64,000 nucleotides of DNA, from the NCBI GenBank assembly GCA_019279435.1, contig JAAALK010000082.1, positions 22,911,034 through 22,975,033 on the forward strand, given 5' to 3'. This DNA is from Zizania palustris (lineage: Eukaryota; Streptophyta; Magnoliopsida; Poales; Poaceae). The position numbers and the translations under genes were made by a program. A model generated the notes under the pieces. The model made no database searches. It saw only the letters and a program-made list of their open reading frames with translations, and had not been told where the DNA came from. Below, piece by piece: positions 22,293-34,119 of the stretch; within the stretch, counting starts at the first letter, position 1, and each line of letters opens with the position of its first letter.

Positions 22293-24540
22293 TCACATGA
22301 TGCCATAAGGATGACAAATGCCAAGCTCTCCCCTCAAAAATGCAAAGCGAGAAGCATCGAGAGGCTTGGTGAAAATATCTGCAAGCTGATTTTGAGTATC
22401 GACAAAACGCAATTCAATATCACCTTTTTCATTGTGATCTCTTAAAAAGTGATAACGCACATCAATGTGTTTGGTCCTAGAATGTTGTACTGGGTTGTTT
22501 GCTAAACCGATTGCACTTGTGTTATCGCAAAATAATGGAACACGTGAAAACTCCAACCCAAAGTCCCGCAAAGTAGAAACCATCCACAAAATCTATGTGC
22601 AACAGCTAGCGGCAGCTACAAATTCAGCCTCGGTTGTAGACTATGCAATGCTAGACTCCTTGCATGAAGACCAACACACAAGAGAAGATCCCAGAAAATA
22701 ACACGTCCCAGATGTATTCTTACGATCAATCCGGCAACCAGCAAAGTCAACGTAAGAAAAACCTCTCAAGCATAAATAAGATGATGCAGAATACCAAGTA
22801 CCGAATTCAAGAGTATGCTTGAGGTACCTTAAGATGCGTTTGATAGCTTGACGATATGACGTCCTGGGAGAAGCCTGCAAATGAGCGCATAGACACACAA
22901 CAAAGTGTATGTCCGACCATGTAGCCATCAAGTACAGAAGAGAGCCGATCATGCTAAGATACTCCTTTTGGTCCACTTCTTCTACGTCTTCATCTGGATC
23001 AAGAGCAATAGAAGTACCCATTGGGGTAGCAAGAGGTTTAGCGTCAGACATATCAAAACGTTTAAGCAAATCTAATGTATTTTGTTTGATGAACAAAAGT
23101 TCCTTGTTTGCTTTGTTTGATCTGCAAACCCAGGAAGAAGGTCAGCTCGCCCATCATCGACATCTCAAATTCCCTACTCATCGATTATGCAAACTCAACA
23201 ACAAGTGTATGAGATGAACCACCAAATATTATATCGACATATATCTGAACGAGTAGGAAGTCTTTGCCATTCATGAGAGTAAACAAACTTTTGTCAATAG
23301 ACCCCATTTTGTACCCGTGCTCAATCAAGAACGTCCTAAGGCAGTCGTACCAGGCCCTCGATGCTTGCTTGAGCCCATATAATGCTTTATGAAGTTTAAA
23401 GACTCTATGGGGGTACTTGGGATCCTCAAAGCCAGAAGGCTGCTTGACATACACATCCTCTTCTATGAAACCATTCAGAAACGCGCTTTTTACATCCATT
23501 TGAAAAAGTTTAAAACCGCGCGAGGAGCCAAAAGTAAGCAAAATCCTAATGGCCTCAAGTCGAGCTACAGGTGCAAAATTTCTCCAAAATCAACCCCCTC
23601 GACTTGAGTATACCCTTGAGCCACTAGCCTTGCTTTGTTTCTCACTATCGCCCTATCCTCCCCCTGTTTGTTTTTGAAAATCCATTTTGTACCAATTAAG
23701 TGAATGTTAGGGGGTAAATCAATGAGAATCCAAACCTGATTTATATCAAAGTTTTCAAGTTCCTCATGCATGGCGTTGATCCAACTCACATCAGACAAAG
23801 CATGACTAACATCTAATGGTTTAAAATTAGCAACAAAAGTAGAATCAACAAAATGAGCGTGAGATCGGGTTACTCGTTCATTTATCTCGCCGATGATCTG
23901 CTCCGGGGTATGCATTCTTTGAATATGAAGCGACGCTTTTCTCTACGATAGAATCTCCCCCTCAACTCTTGCCGTAGTTTGCTCCACACTCTAAGAAGTA
24001 GAATCTTCAGGTCCTCTTGTCGACGTGGTCGAAACTTTTGGAGTTGTCGTAGAGGGAGGTAGTGGTACAACCTGAAGAGCTTCATCATCTGATGGATCTT
24101 CCTCCTCAAAAAGTGTTTCACTTATATCGTGCTCACTTGCAAATTCAAAGTTAGTGCTAACACATGGAGAAGTTTCATCACAAGATTCAACCAATGTTTT
24201 AGTTTCAAGATTGAAAACACGATAAGAGTGACCATGCAAAGAATAGCCCAAAAAGATCCCATCAGATGCGCACGATTCAAATTTGTCCAAATTACCTCGC
24301 TTTAGGATGAAGCAACGACATCCAAACACTGTGAAGTTAGTGACCTTGGGCTTCCTCCCAAAGCGAAGTTCATAAGAAGTCACGTTCAGCAAAGATCGCA
24401 AAAAGATCATGTTGGAGATGTAACATGGTGTACTCATGGCTTCAGCCCAAAATTTTCTAGGAGTCCTGTGCTCATTCAGCATCGTCCTAGCCATCTCCAC
24501 AAGTGTACGATTCTTCCTCTCAACCACACCATTTATGCCT
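22293..24540 (-). pseudogene. Copia A integrase C-part, RT and RNase H
   Basis: Blocks on the minus strand: the integrase Glu region VERKNRTLVEMARTMLNEH (24527-23991), the start of RT (GTKWIFKNKQGED, 23915-23565), the RT palm with FQMDVKSAFLNGF and VQIYVDIIFGG (23541-23185), and RNase H (22301-23096) with the terminal QLADIFTKPLD. The YVDD motif reads YVDI, having lost an Asp codon. At least three frame breaks. Very similar in order and wording to the intact pol of copia F at 61206. Confidence 0.9.
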
Positions 24541-24574
24541 TCTCAGTCTCTGAGGTACGAGTGTCAGGTATCAC

Positions 24575-24696
24575 ATATTGGGATGCGACAATGTCCTAAA
24601 TTGACTTCCTTGGCTAAAGAAATAAGCCTCCATGCGCACCTTCCAACTGGCATAATCTCGACCATCAAACATCGGAATCTTGGTGTTCTTATCCAT
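24575..24696 (-). pseudogene. Copia A gag, N-terminal stub
   Basis: Starts MDKNTKIPMFDGRDYASWK and continues to about 40 codons, the usual start of Sirevirus-type copia gag. It then fuses, by a deletion near 24545-24575, to the integrase frame. The rest of gag, the protease and the integrase N-terminus are missing. Confidence 0.8.
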
Positions 24697-24743
24697 GTCG
24701 CCACAAGGATCACAAACCGGTTAAGGTCAACTCGTGATCTAAC

Positions 24744-24759
24744 CGGATCTGATACCAAT
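24744..24759 (-). promoter_or_regulatory. Copia A primer binding site
   Basis: Minus strand reads ATTGGTATCAGATCCGG directly after the 5' LTR, complementary to the 3' end of initiator Met tRNA (TGGTATCAGA core). Confidence 0.85.
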
Positions 24760-27292
24760 TGTGGGATCAGAATGGCGACTAGAGGGTGGGTGAATAGGCG
24801 TCTCGACACTTTTTTCGAATGTGATGGCCTAGTCAAATCACCCAACGCACCTATGAAATATTGTAAAATCAATTTTGAATAAGGAAGCACAAAACTGTTC
24901 AAAACATGACACAAAAATAGATTTCAAAGCAACTCAGAGTTTGAATAGTCGATTTGTATTGTCGATAGTTGAGACTCCGAAATGCAATAGCTATTTCGAC
25001 AACTGGACAGTCGACAACAAGTTATCGATCAATGAAACTCCGACAGGATTCAAAACATCAGTAAATACTCAGAGATTCAGGTTTTCAATTCAGATTCAAA
25101 ATGAAATCTCAAACAACTCAGTCAACAACTTCAATTTACTTTTAGTACTCAGTCAACAAACAAAAACAACAGTACATCAACACTGTGTTCAACCAACTAC
25201 TAATTCAACCTGAACCTTCGTCTCAAGGGCTAACACCGATCAAACTGATTTCCACTCAAACTTGTAAGCATAGTTCAGATATTTACTCAATTTCAGAACA
25301 GCAAAACAGCAGTAAACTGAACACAGAGTTCAACCACAAATCTGAACAATTATACTCAAAACTTGATACTGAACAGTATAAATTTCACTCAAGGCTGAAC
25401 ACAAATTTCAAACACCAATTCCACTTCTGTAGCTAACAGAATTGATATTCTCAGATTGGGATTTCAGAACAGCTAATCAGAGACTACACACAAATATGAT
25501 GTTTAATGAAATAGTCAATCAACACTCAATTTCTAGCAGCAACCTTCAGCAGTTATATCAACAATTGAATAGCAACTGTGAATATCTTACACAGAACAAT
25601 ATGATCACTGAAATTGGATCAAACTTTCAAGGTTCAGCAAACTTAGCACAGAACAAATCAGCTTGACAATTCAAAACACAAAAACTGAGAACCTGAAAGA
25701 CTCTTGATGGAAAACAGTGTGGGTTTTAGTTCAAAACTAATTCAGATTGAGAAAATTCAGGAAATCTTTCATTCATTGAAGCAATTAACAAAAACATTAT
25801 CATCTACAACATCTAATCAACAAAAACACATTCAACAGGGGAAAACCAAAGAACTAAACAGATTAATCCATTAGGTACTTGAGGTAAACAGTGATTTTAG
25901 ATAATAGTAAAACTGAACAAAACTAACTCAATTTTAGAGGCAGATAGATCAACTAGATCTTACCTAGAATAACCAGTAGATGAAGAACCCTTGAAGTAAA
26001 CATATCCAAGAGAAACTACAACCAACTATTTCAATTCAACAAACATTTAATCATCAGTAATCATAACAGTACACACTATCTCTGATCTGAACTCAAATAG
26101 GTCATATGAGTAAAGTAATAACAACAGTTTGGAGATTAAACTAGTCAAAAACTCAGATCAACCTTCTAGGCAATCTTCACATACACAAATCACAGAACCA
26201 GATTAGAAGCAAGACTGAACTCATGAACCTGATGAACTGTGATCACTCAAAAACAGAGCCTAAAACATGGTATTCTCATGAAAACTAAACGAATTGAAGG
26301 ATCAATCATATTCAACACAGATCATACACATTTATATATGAAATCTCACAGAAAAACAATTCAAATCATCACAAATTTTCATTGAAAATTGAAGAGAACT
26401 TACTAGTTTACTCGCTGAAAACAAAATGCTCCTTAGGCTGAACAGGAATTTCGGCACGACTTCTGTAGTGCGTCCGAAAAGGCCTCAAATCACTGTATAG
26501 GATCAAGCATTCAACTCACAAAATTTTTCTCTAGTTCTTGATTGAAAAGCTGAGCAAAAAATGTTTGTCCGGAGTTGTTTTCGGCTGCAAGGCATGGGGG
26601 ACGGGATATTATCCTACCTGCCCCATGTTCTAGAAGCCCCATTTTACAAAAAGCCCCTTGACAAAATCTGAAATACTAGTTCTAAAAATACCCTATCAAA
26701 ACCTAAAGTAAAAATTACAAAGAGACTCTTCTTTTAATATATTTTCAGAGTGGACCCACTCAAAAAAATATACCAAATGGATACACTATGAAACTGAAAA
26801 GTTAAACTAATAAAAGACACATATTTATTGAATTAACAAAACATTTAAAGTTTTAACGGTTTTCAGCAAAAACCAACAATGCCTCTCCTGATCGTTGACG
26901 CCCGTCGTCAGTCCGCGAACCCGACCACTAGCAAGTCTCTCCCGCTCTCGATCCCTCGAGCTGCCTTGTCACTTGAACTGGCTTCCCTTTCAATGACTCG
27001 ATCGATGCTTCGTCTTGATCAATCTTCAACTCAACGTCCTGTTCGACCTCCATGCATACATCAGAGTCAACTCTCGACTTCGACTGACACCCTCGACCAT
27101 CTAGCATTAGACTCCCTGTCTAACCCTGATCTCGTGCCATCGACAGTTAATGAGTAACTCAAGCCTGCACACATGAGACAAGCACAGACACACACACCAT
27201 ATCCAGAGCATCCAGACACAACCCATCATTTCACCCCGTCAATCACTCATCATTACCTTGAACACTAGTGACAAACCTCACTATGTTCCTTA
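24760..27292 (-). repeat. Copia A 5' LTR
   Basis: A 2533-bp LTR, starting TGTGGGATCAG on the plus strand and ending CACTATGTTCCTTA. It aligns along its length with 7655-9498 plus 20429-21148. Long for a copia LTR. The middle is very rich in A and C on the plus strand. Confidence 0.9.
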
Positions 27293-28893
27293 GACCCTTT
27301 TAAGGCTTTGAAAATTGGGAGGCTTTGTTCCGCTGATCTGGCTAGGAATCTGCTGAGAGCTGCGAGGCTTCCGACCAGCTTTTGGACTTTCTTTAAATTT
27401 TCAAGCGGAGCCATCCTTTGCAGTGCAGTTATCTACGTCAGGCTAGCTTCGATTTCTCTGTTCGAAACTAAATACCCTAGAAACTTTCCTGCTTGAGCTC
27501 CAAAAATACATTTTTCAGGGTTGAGGTGGACTCCACATGCATGGAGGCTCTCAAAATTTTCTACTGTGTTTAGACTATGCTGGTGCTTTAAAGCACTCTT
27601 TATTACAATATCATCCATATAGGCTTTGACATTTCAGCCTATCTGGTGACCTAGACTTTAGCAATAAGACGTGAAAAAGTTGCCCCTGCATTTCTCAAGC
27701 TGAAAGGCATTCGCACGTAACAGAATAATCTGGAAGTGGTTATAAAGCTTGTCTTGGCTTCGTCTTTGCGTTTCAGCCAGATTTGATGGTAACCAGAGTA
27801 TGCATCAAAGAAACTCAAGAGCTCTGAGCCCGCCGTAGAGTCAATAAGCTGATCAATGCGGGGCATGGGGTAGGTGTCTCATGGGCATGCTTTATTTAGA
27901 GATTTGAAGTCAATGCACATGCGCCATTTCCCAGAGCATTTTTTCTTTATGAACACAGGGTTAGCCAACCACTCCATGTGGGCCACCTCCCTAATGATTT
28001 CGGCTCTTAGCAACTTTTCTACCTCCGCTTTAGTGAGGTCTGCTCTTTCAGTTGATAGCTTGCGGAGCCCCTGGCAAACAGGTCGAAACTTACGGTTAAC
28101 GAGCAAGCTATGCTCGATAATGGTACTACCAACTACGGGGATATCTTTGTCTGACAAGGCGAAGACATCTAGATTATCTCGAAAGCAACCTCGAGGCCAA
28201 TTTGGTTGAGGGCATCGAGAGGAGGGCCTGTGAAGCCTTGGAGTGGGCGAGCTATTGGAAGCAGATGCCTTTGGGGAATGCACATTTGATCGAAGGCTTG
28301 GACGAAGTGTATGTCGGTAGAGGTTCCATCATCGACCAACACCCTTTGAATTTCCACCCCTGCCACGTCAATTGAAATGATGAGGGGGTCAGCATGGGGG
28401 AACTTCACCCCTGCATCATCATTGGCAGAGAATGATATGGGCACATGGGACCACTCGAGTATTTCTGTAGCCGAATTTGAAGTCCCTATATGTCCTACTT
28501 CATGAATGTAATCCCTCCGCTGATGCTTTGACATATTGCCGACGGTCCCTCCTATGGAGATGGGTAAGACCACTTGCTTGCCATGATCCTGAAGGTCTTC
28601 TTGTTTTGGTGGTGGCATAATGTTGGCCACTGGAGGTTGCATAGGGGCTTCGAGGTTGCCTGCACGTCCGATGGCTTGCACGGGCTCCGGCCATACTGCC
28701 GGAGGAGCTCGGTCTATAGTGCTTCGATCCGAGCTTCTCTCAAGATACTCGCTCCAGATAGCTAGTATGGACTTGCAGTCCTTGGTGGCGTAGCTTCTAT
28801 TTTCACCATGCACACAATAAAGGAAAGTCTGGCTTTGGCCAGCTGGCTTCCTAGGTGGTGTTGAGCCACTGGATTTGTTGCCTTGAGTCTGTT
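27293..28893 (-). pseudogene. H gag end, protease and RT N-part
   Basis: Read from 28893: zinc-knuckle-like region CVHGENRSYATKDCKS, a linker, protease VLVDDGTSTDIHF (the B equivalent is DGGSSADI, so one Gly is Asp here), a frameshift, then RT KCSGKWRMCIDFKSLNKACP (28283-27879), QLIDSTAGSELLSFFDAYSGYHQ (27866-27651) and MDDIVIKSALKHQHSLNTVENF (27618 downward). The RT Tyr before MDD has changed context at a frame break. It continues at 7654 across copia A and upstream at 33341 across E. Confidence 0.92.
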
Positions 28894-29780
28894 TGATGAG
28901 GACATCCCTACCAATGATACAACCATACATGAATATCATGATCTAATTATTCGAGTTCGAGCACGACGATTAAATCTCCAGGTCAACTCGTTTTTAAATA
29001 TCTTAGTATATTATCTTGGGAATAAATTACTTACTAATATTATTATTATTGTTAGGAACCATGGAGATGATGAAAATAACTTGGAGATTAGTAAAGAGTT
29101 GGAGAAGAACCAGGAAGGACGTCCAAGCCAATTTGAGAGTTCAATCCAACTACAATTCGTGTCCAACTCGGATTCCAGGAGCAGCGTGCACTGAAATCAT
29201 CGCCTAGGCCGCATACGGATTCCGTTTTTGACGTTCCACCTAGCCACGGAAAGATAACTTCATAACCTTTCCAATGCCTCCATTTGTATCTCAAAATTCA
29301 TTCTAGATCAATGGGAATTGTCAAAATAAGATAGAGTCTAGAATCTGTCAGCATGCTGTTTTCTGCGTTATTGGGCCTTTGGGCCGTGTATCCAGTTGAG
29401 CCTATTAGGGATGCATCCCAAATTACTATATAAGGTGTTTCTACATCCATATAGGGTTTTTGGGTTTAGTTTACACGTTGCTTTGATAGCCGCCACTTCG
29501 CCGGATTTTTAAGTGAACCCCAATTCGTAGATTCCATTAGAATTTTTAGTTCGATTGTGTTTTCTACGTTCTTGCTTGTGTTATTCGATTCGTAGGAAAG
29601 TATTAGCCTTCTTGGCAAGGTCAATCAGACTATGCTTGGTTGATAACCAATGGAGTAGTGGTGTAGAGATTGCAAGGGCTGATCTCGTGGATCGGAAGCT
29701 GGATCGTAAACGTCGAGTTCTCCATAATTTGTTGTTTATCCCCCACCCGATAGAAGATCGGGCATCCCCCTCCTCCATTA
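28894..29780 (+). repeat. Element E 5' LTR
   Basis: 887 bp, TGATGAGGACATCCCTAC to CCTCCATTA. TATATAAGG box at 29427. Confidence 0.92.
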
Positions 29781-29782
29781 AG

Positions 29783-29795
29783 TGGTATCAAAGCT
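29783..29795 (+). promoter_or_regulatory. Element E primer binding site
   Basis: TGGTATCAAAGCT, two bases after the LTR, close to the plant initiator Met tRNA complement TGGTATCAGAGC. Confidence 0.85.
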
Positions 29796-30892
29796 TGGTT
29801 TACCGTCCGGTTCGTGTATCTTAGATTAGATTGATTTCATATTCATTCCATAGTCCACGAAAAAGCCAACAAAAAATTTGTAGTCGTAGGTTTTCCCCAA
29901 TCCAAGACCATCCCTAGCCTTTGCATGTTTTGGTTTCAGAGTCCGTAGTATTGAGTTTGTGTCCTTGGTCAAGTCCGGTTGTGGGTTAATATTGTGATCC
30001 CTTTTTTCTAAATATCTTATACTAGCCACCACCCATAAATCCCCTTTGATTTGCAATTTGTGTCTCAACTAGAACCTCAAAACACTGTTTCAGACTGCCT
30101 CTAATAAAATAGTCATATCTTTTGCATATGGACTCTGAATAAGGCAAATAAATATATTTTCGAAATATGCAGAAAAAGTTAGATCTAAGTTTTCCAAATT
30201 CGGCCGGAAAGATCAAGTTTTCTATCCCCGAAGTTTCTTGCGCAGATTTTCAGCTCATATTTATTTATCTACATAACACTTTTTGCAGCAAAATTGTATC
30301 ACATCTTCTTGGTTTGTCTTCTTTGTGCTCCTAGTCAAAAAAATAAGTGTAAAAAAAGAGTTAAAAATATCAAAAAAGAGAAAAATATCAAAAAAGGGGA
30401 GCACTTAGGGATAAGTTTGGAAGATATCATTAGTGTTGTGTGGTGCTATTTTTGGTATTGTTTTGTGCTGATTTTGTCAATACATAAGTCATCCTTTAAG
30501 CCTCAACCACTCTCTCATATAAGCTTTGTTGTCATAGGGATCACATTCAGACCAGCAATTAGTACGAGTACTCTAGGCACTTATTTAATATTACTATCTG
30601 TTTCTGAATTATGTTCCACCATGTAGAATACTCTTGTTTAACCGCCTGGACTCCACATATATACTTCTGATCGGTGCAGCTTGAGTCTTTGCAATCATAT
30701 ACCACTCTCTTTGGAAGTCACCAACCAGTCAAGAATTGTGCCATGACCAAGATTGTGCCATCCACTGCCCTTTGATGGTAAGAACCTTGTAAGATTATGG
30801 TAAGACGCTTGAGTGTGAGCGAGAGCACTTCCACTACATAATAGTTGATAGGTCTAATATTTTTTTCTAGTGTTTTTCTTTTTCTAATAACC
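29796..30892 (+). other. Element E leader
   Basis: No gene seen. An A-rich low-complexity stretch at 30337-30400 repeats AAAAATATCAAAAAAG. Confidence 0.6.
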
Positions 30893-32098
30893 ATGGCAGG
30901 TATGGGAGGTACGACAAATCATAATCATGGTAACTATGTTTCTTCAATCAAAAGTAACTTTACCATCCCATATTTTTATGGTGAATATGGTGTTGAAGAA
31001 TACCTAAATTGGGAGATGACCGTAGAGCATAAATTTAACTTATATCTAGTTCCTGAACAACATAGAGTTAAACAAGCAACTGGTATGTTTAATAATCATG
31101 CTTTAATATGGTGGGAAGATATAAGTGAACTTCAATTACAACCTGATACATGGGGTCATTTAAAAAGAGCTATGCGTAGTAAATTTGTCTCTCCTTATCA
31201 TCGTGAATTGTTTATGAAACTACAATGCTTAGTTGAAGGTAACATGTCTGTGAGAGAGTATTATGCTGAGCTTCGAGAGAGAATGACCTGTTATGGTGTT
31301 GTGGAGCACTCAGAGGACACGATGTGGCACTTCTATGATGGATTGAGGCATGAGATTCAAGATATGGTTTATTATAAAGAATTTAATACTCTTAGTCGTT
31401 TGTTTCATCTTGCCATCATTGCAAAAAAAGAATTGCAGGAACGACAATACAAGACAAGAGACTCCTATCCAACACGAGTGATGAGCATACCGGCACTAAC
31501 CAAGTATTTCTCTTCTTTAAGTGTTCGTCATGCATCTGCACATGTACCTACACCAACATCAGCAAGCATATGACCTTCTATCTCTATACGAGTTGAGGTG
31601 CCAGGTAAAAAGTCCTTACAGGTACCCATTGAGGTTGCTTCATCAGCTGAAATAATAGAACACCCTTTGCAATTTTATAATGATGTACTTCACCATGATA
31701 GGACTAATAACAATATCATTGTGCATGAGGATGTGAAATCTACTTTGTTACTTTCACCTTCTGATGAAATTGTTAAAGATGATATCAAGACGACAACTAA
31801 TGAGAGCAAACAACTTGATATTACATCTGAAATTCAACATGAAATCAAATTAAAAGATTCATCAATTCTTGCATATAAAACTGATCAAACTGAAATTCAT
31901 AGTCAAGATGTGTGCTATGTTGTGATTTATGAAACTGCTTATTATTCTCTTACTAATATAGTTTATACTTTGCCCCCAGTTATCACTAAGTATTTATCTC
32001 ATATAGAGCTACATAAGTGTAATTTTAATATGCTTACCGAGTTTTTATCTTCTGTTGAGTTACATAACTACAAACTTGTCTTGCCTACCAAGTTTTGA
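30893..32098 (+). pseudogene. Element E gag, one in-frame stop
   Basis: ATG at 30893 within ACCATGGC, a good plant start context. Residues 20-200 form a Retrotrans_gag domain (IPYFYGEYGVEEYLNWEMTV, ALIWWEDI, MSVREYYAELRERM, FYDGLRHEIQDMV). TGA at 31571-31573 ends the first 227 codons. The same frame runs on to 32098 with low-complexity, Asp/Ile/Thr-rich sequence of unknown function and no zinc knuckle. It is either a gag with a stop mutation, or gag plus a tail frame. No other retroviral enzyme is encoded. Confidence 0.85.
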
Positions 32099-32440
32099 GA
32101 TAATTCCATATTTAATGTTGCAGAATTGAAACCAACAATGGGAGCAAAAGATGAGTATGAGTCGAGGACGACTTTATTTCAAGAGGGGGAGAATGATGAG
32201 AACATCACCAGTTGGGATATGATCATTATTGTGAGGAAACAAGTTAAGGTGCATGCTTTCTAAGTTAGATTTAATTTTTTATATATTTGAACCTCAAATG
32301 CTACACCATGAGATCCGTTTATTTTCAATTTCAGAAATACTTTTTGGATCAATAGAAGAGATGCATGTATATGGAACTCTTGTAATATCATGGAAGTTGA
32401 TTGGGGACCAATAGACGTTGAGTCAAGGACAACTCCAAAT

Positions 32441-32454
32441 CAAGAAGGGGAGGA
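32441..32454 (+). promoter_or_regulatory. Element E polypurine tract
   Basis: CAAGAAGGGGAGGA directly before the 3' LTR. Confidence 0.85.
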
Positions 32455-33340
32455 TGATGAGGACATCCCTACAAATGATACAACCATACATGAATACCAA
32501 GATCCAATTATTCGAGTTCGAGCACGACGATTAAATCTCCAGGTCAACTCGTTTCTAAATATCTTAGTATATTATCTTGGGAATAAATTACTACCTAATA
32601 TTATTATTATTGTTAGGAACCATAGAGATGATGATAATCACTTGGAGATAAATAAAGAGTTGGAGAAGAACCAGGAAGGACGTCCAAGCCAATTTAAGAG
32701 TCCAATCCGACTACAATTCGTGTCCAACTCAGATTCTAGGAGCAGTGTGCACTAAAATCATCGCCCAGGCCGCATAAAGACTTCGTTTTTGACATTTCAC
32801 CTAGCCACGGAAAGATAACTTCATAACCTTTCCAATGCCGCCATCTACATCTAAAAATTCGTTCTAGATCAACGGGAATCGTCAAAACAAGATAGAGTCC
32901 AGAATCTGTCAGCGTGCTGTTTTCTGTGTTATTGGGCCTTTGGGTCGTGTATCCAATTGAGCCCATTAGGGGTGCTTCCCAAACTACTATATAAGGTGTT
33001 TCTATAGCCATCTAGGGTTTTTGGGTTTAGTTTATACGTTGCTTTGATAGCCGCCACTTCACCGGATTTGTAAGTGAACCCCAATTCGCAGATTCCAATA
33101 GAATTTTCAGTTCAATTGTGTTTTCTGTGTTCTTGCTTGTGTTCTTCAATTCGCAGGTAAGGATTAGCCTTCTTGGTGAGGTCAATCAAACTATTCTTGG
33201 TTGATAACCAACGGAGCAGTGGTGTAGCGATTGCAAGGGCTGATCTCGTGGATCGGAAGCCGGATCATCAACATTGAGTTCTCCACAATTCGTTGTTTAT
33301 CCCCCACCTGACGGAAGATCGGGCACCCCCTCCTCCATCA
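32455..33340 (+). repeat. Element E 3' LTR
   Basis: 886 bp, TGATGAGGACATCCCTAC to CCTCCATCA, TATATAAGG at 32988, followed by CTGTT. Confidence 0.92.
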
Positions 33341-34119
33341 CTGTTGATAGTTGGAAGGCATCTTTGAAGCGGAGGGAGCAATATTCAATACTTCAGAGTG
33401 AGGTTGCTTCTTTCCCCTTCTCTGATTGTGAGAACGATTATCGAAGGGGGTTTGCGGAGGACTCGGAGCCCTTGGCTCCATCTTGACTTCTTGGTGGAGG
33501 ATTGGTGTGGACGAAGTAGTCCTCCAAAGACACCCTACTTCTGATTTGGCACACTACTCGAAGTATGCCATCAACTGTGCCACTGAAGACACCGGATTCT
33601 GTTGAAGTTTACTGAGGATACTGGGATTCATTACACCTTCGCGCGCCGCATCCACAACAGATGATGTGGACAACCCCTTGATCTGGGACTTGGTGTGGGT
33701 GTAGCATGTGAAGTATTTCTGAAGAGTTTCTCTCGCCTACTATTTCACCTAAAAAAGGCTTCCAGCAGACATCGGGGCTATGAAGGTCCCCTCAAAGTTA
33801 CTCACGAATTTCTTCTTTAATTGCTCCCATGACTTAATTGATCCTGGCTTTAGATACCAGAACCAACAAAGGGCTACGCCTTCTAACGCAAGGGGGAAAC
33901 ACTTTGCCATCATCTTTTGAACCCCTCTGCTAGCTTCTATTGCAAGAGCATAAGAGCCAAAGAATTCCCTGGGGTCAGTCCCTCCGGAGTATTTGCGCAG
34001 CTTTGAGGCTTGGAACCTGGGATCGAAGAGCACCTTTTGCAAGTCCGGGTGCAGTGGAGACTCGTCATCGAAGGAGGCATTCTCAGTGCTCTCTTGGACT
34101 TGGGGGCTTCAGGATAATT
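33341..34119 (-). pseudogene. H gag core and C-part
   Basis: Read from 34119: DYPEAP, SFDDESPLHPDLQKVLFDPRFQ, then the Retrotrans_gag core (ALAIEASRGVQKMMAKCFPLALEG, LKPGSIKSWEQLKKKF), a frame break, then KSQIKGLS, VVDAAREG and VAQLMAYFE. It aligns through its length with B gag residues from about 135 onward. It is separated from its N-terminus (44635-44359) by gypsy D and from the protease part by E. Confidence 0.92.

Larger units (their letters stand above)
7655..27292 (-). mobile_element. Copia A, Sirevirus-like Ty1/copia element, internally deleted
   Basis: A minus-strand copia element with LTRs at 24760-27292 (5') and 7655-21148 (3', expanded by insertion S). The flanks are GACTC (7650-7654) and GACCC (27293-27297), a 5-bp target duplication with one change. 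The outer dinucleotides read TA at both plus-strand ends, so TG and CA have each mutated once. Downstream of the 5' LTR is a Met-initiator tRNA primer site, and upstream of the 3' LTR is the polypurine tract AAGGGGGAGAT. The H sequence on both sides rejoins in the RNase H region. The coding region is deleted and frameshifted. Confidence 0.9.
28894..33340 (+). mobile_element. Element E, gag-only LTR retrotransposon
   Basis: A 4447-bp element with LTRs 28894-29780 and 32455-33340, and perfect 5-bp duplications CTGTT (28889-28893 and 33341-33345). The left LTR ends TA where the right ends CA. It has a Met-initiator primer site, one gag-like frame and a polypurine tract, but no protease, RT or integrase, so it depends on proteins from other elements. 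The LTRs have clearly diverged by several percent, so it is not recent. It lies in the H gag-protease region, in the opposite orientation. Confidence 0.93.

Noticed and set aside
21744..22701. Plus-strand frames in copia A
   Set aside because: They are in the 3' UTR or antisense to RNase H, with no homology I can see.
2649..34119. Treating the minus-strand gypsy fragments as several separate elements
   Set aside because: No LTR or target duplication bounds any of them, and each protein domain continues exactly across the inserted element.
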